A stretch of 64,000 nt of DNA, taken from assembly GCA_018287875.1 (NCBI GenBank), contig JAGVVL010000001.1, forward strand, positions 4,836,001 through 4,900,000, given 5' to 3'. Below, one piece after another: positions 61,775-64,000 of the stretch; position 1 is the first letter of the stretch, and each line of letters starts with the position of its first letter. The DNA is from Nigrospora sphaerica. Its lineage: Eukaryota > Ascomycota > Sordariomycetes > Amphisphaeriales > Apiosporaceae. The position numbers and the translations under genes were made by a program. The notes beneath the pieces are model-generated. The model searched no databases. It was given only the letters and a program-made list of their open reading frames with translations, and was not told where the DNA came from.

Positions 61775-64000
61775 ATGGCTTCCAGGGATCCTGTGTATCT
61801 TTACAAGGAGACCAGGCTGAATCTCGAGCCGTCGTCGAGCTCCCTGGTGGTCCATGTCAAGCTTCCTTCGGTCAGCTCCCAAGGTCGAGCTTCGCGACGA
61901 CCTAACGGCGCAGCAGACGCGGTCGCCGAGGATGAGCGCTCCTTCCGCGCCAAGAATTGCGCGACCGCCTCGTCCATTTACCATCGCAAGTTCCAGTCGG
62001 CGCCCAAGAGTTTTCTGTGGCGCGTCCTCGAGCACGAGACCGTCCTCAGCATCCGGGCCATCGACGTTTGCAAGGCCAAGCAAGGGCCTGATGCCAACTT
62101 GACACTTGACCTGCGCTTCCCCCAGCCCATCCGGCCGTCATGCGTTGCCTTCGCCGACCCCCGCGACCACGATGTCTTGACCGTCTTTGTTGTGGACCAG
62201 ACGAACCACCTCTACACCATTACCCTCCGTCCCGACCACTTCCGCAAACGCTCCCTGGCCGACAGCGGTCTGGCCGACGCTTGCAAGATCTACATGTCCT
62301 CGGGCTTCAGCTTCAAGCACCCGCATCGACTAGTCGCCGTGAACAACGATCTCCTCATCGTAACGGTGCACGATGGCGGGAACATCAGGCTGGACCGGAA
62401 TAAGGGCCACGACGGTGAGTGATACCCCCACGCATTCGGCCCCCGCACACTACTAACCTTGGCTCAGCTTCTGCCCATCCGTGGAGGGAAACCTTCTACA
62501 ACTCCAAGGGCTGGGCGCAAGGCTTCCGCAGCCTGCTGAAGAATACCCATACCATCAAGTACAGAGGTGTCAATATGGAGCTGGCTGCAGCGACTTCGGC
62601 CGCAACGGCCGATTTCGGACTGGACGATGTCTCCTATCTCTTCACCGTGTGCCTGGACCATCGGTTGCGCAGCTGGAACCTCAACAACGGACAGATTCTC
62701 GAGGCCCGGGACCTTCTCGATGCTGAACGCAACCCACAAGAAATCGGCAAATGGACCATCGATCCCTCGCAGAGCAATCTGATCAAAGTAGTAGGCGAGA
62801 CCGACGGCAAGCGCGTGTGTGTCACCTACTCTCCTATCGGTAAGGGCGAGTTCAAGTTTTGGAAGATGGAGGCCACCACACAGGATGACCTGACCGTGAG
62901 CGACTTCTTCCCCGGCGTGCGTTTGATTCCTAGTCCGCCCTCGGGCTCCGACGTATGGACGGTGGTCGATTTCGTGGTAGCTCACGAACCGCCTCGGGGC
63001 ACCCAGCTCTGGGTCCTGTGGAAAAACAACATGACGTACCGGGTTCAGCACTTGTCATTTGTCCCCGAAGATGTGGAGGACGCCTGGCAAACCGGCTGGA
63101 CGGCTGTCTTTCCTGACAGTGCCATTCCCACGGCGCCGACGTCCAGCGCTTGTGAGCCCACCGATGCTACGGAGAAGTGGTTGCAGCTTATCCTGTACCC
63201 CGGGCGGTTTACGAAAGCCACCCTGGAGACGGCCCTATCCATATACGAACAGGGCCTTGGGACTGCGACGAGCTCATCGTCACGCAGCAGCCAAGGTCTG
63301 GCCGAGGCCATTTGCGCCGCTCTTGCGTCTACCTCATCCTTGGACAGAAGCCCTTCGGGCGGCATGGACTACGAAAGATTCCGAAACGCCAGCGAGGTGC
63401 AGTGGCGGCGGTTCTACCGACTCCTGATCGAGCTTGACAAGCAGCGTGGAGAGGCGCTGGCGCTATCATACGAGCCCGATTCGGAGGCGTCGTGGGTGGT
63501 TTGCGCAGACGGCCTGTCTGCAATCAGGGATTGCAACCAGCTAGAGCAAATCTCCCATAACCCTACCGCCAGATATGAAGGCCTGGGCGACGTTGCCACT
63601 CTGATTTCCGCTGGTCTGAACTTCGTCGATGTCTTCTCAGACAGCATGCTGGAGATTTGCAACTCGGTGTTGCGCTCCGAGCTGTTCGAGGATTCGCCCA
63701 AAACGGATCATGAGCGTATCCAGTACTTTTCTGACAAGGCGGGTTTCTGGCGGCAGACGTCAGATGAAGATTGCGCTCAGGTCACAGACGCGCTGGGTCA
63801 AAACTTTAAGCTGGTCACCCTGGAGCTGTACCAGAAGACTATGGAGCTGATGGGCACGTCGGCAGAGTCGCAACGCGAAGGCCAGTTCCCGCTGACTGAT
63901 TTTGGACGCAAGGTGGCCGTCAAAGCCGTCCAACAGATGGCCGAGCTACAATGGAACATCTGCTTCAGCCAGCTGATCCTGCTCGTCCACATGGAGTTTG
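61775..64000 (+). CDS. nup120: Nucleoporin Nup120/Nup160, N-terminal part (runs off the window)
   Basis: Y-complex scaffold nucleoporin needed for nuclear pore assembly and mRNA export. Two exons are visible, 61775-62414 and 62468 to beyond 64000, giving 724 residues of a protein usually near 1,100-1,400. The 53-nt intron has a GTGAGT donor and a CTCAG acceptor (HDASAHPWRETFYN across the joint). The N-terminus MASRDPVYLYKETRLNLEPS leads into beta-propeller-like repeats: NHLYTITLRPDHFRKRSL, FKHPHRLVAVNNDLLIVTVH, DVSYLFTVCLDHRLRSWNLN with NGQ, and GTQLWVLWKNNMTYRVQHLS. Those last features, a blade ending CLDHRLRSWNL and the downstream LWVLWKNN, are typical of Nup160-family propellers. Helical solenoid begins after about 470 (VQWRRFYRLLIELDKQRGE). 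The stop lies to the right of the window. Confidence 0.92.

Noticed and set aside
1..64000. tRNA, 5S rRNA, CRISPR arrays, prophage or operon signals
   Set aside because: Scans by eye for tRNA A/B boxes, the fungal 5S core and spaced repeats gave no convincing hit; gene structure is eukaryotic throughout.

Overview
The window is filamentous-fungal nuclear DNA, most likely from the Pezizomycotina and probably a Sordariomycete. The genes are GC-rich, and their introns are short (about 50-120 nt) with GTAAGT/GTATGT-type donors and CTGAC/CTAAC-like branch sites. The gene set is that of an ascomycete: Erg26, Lrg1-type LIM-RhoGAP, Trs23, Rpb4, Gir2, Acl4 and Nup120, plus several fungus-only families. 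The species cannot be fixed from the sequence. I see no rRNA, tRNA, CRISPR array, intact transposon or prokaryotic operon.

I support 22 protein genes and rebuilt the exon structures by reading splice sites in frame. From left to right:
(1) 0-20 kb: 5' part of BRR2 (-), a polyQ/coiled-coil protein (+), RFC2 (-), a polytopic membrane alpha/beta-hydrolase (-), a disordered fungal protein (-), a Pro/Ala-rich protein with an Asp tract (+), and a protein with two UBC folds (-).
(2) 21-28 kb: ERG26 (+) converging on LRG1 (-).
(3) 28-33.8 kb: a gene-poor island with microsatellites, Z-DNA-prone tracts and a possible Cys-rich gene relic.
(4) 33.8-51 kb: a compact housekeeping block holding TMA22, NBL1/borealin, RPN10, TRS23, RPB4, a single-pass membrane protein, PUF6, GIR2, ACL4 and a fungal-specific multi-exon gene.
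(5) 51-57.7 kb: a second gene-poor island.
(6) 57.7-64 kb: a membrane-anchored disordered protein, RAD51 and the 5' part of NUP120, all on the + strand.

The genes are mostly unrelated housekeeping functions: splicing, DNA replication and repair, sterol synthesis, Rho signalling, proteasome, ER-Golgi traffic, transcription and nuclear pores. TMA22, PUF6, GIR2 and ACL4 share a translation/ribosome-biogenesis theme, but nothing shows that they form one system. Gene pairs are often convergent with 0.2-0.4 kb between stops, or divergent over shared promoters such as the 429-bp PUF6/GIR2 interval.

No obviously new multi-gene system stands out. The most notable items are the tandem UBC protein (18.1-19.5 kb), a TRS23 start codon that appears to be split by an intron (AT|G), coding microexons of 20 nt (TMA22) and 29 nt (the 50-kb gene), and the two gene-poor islands.
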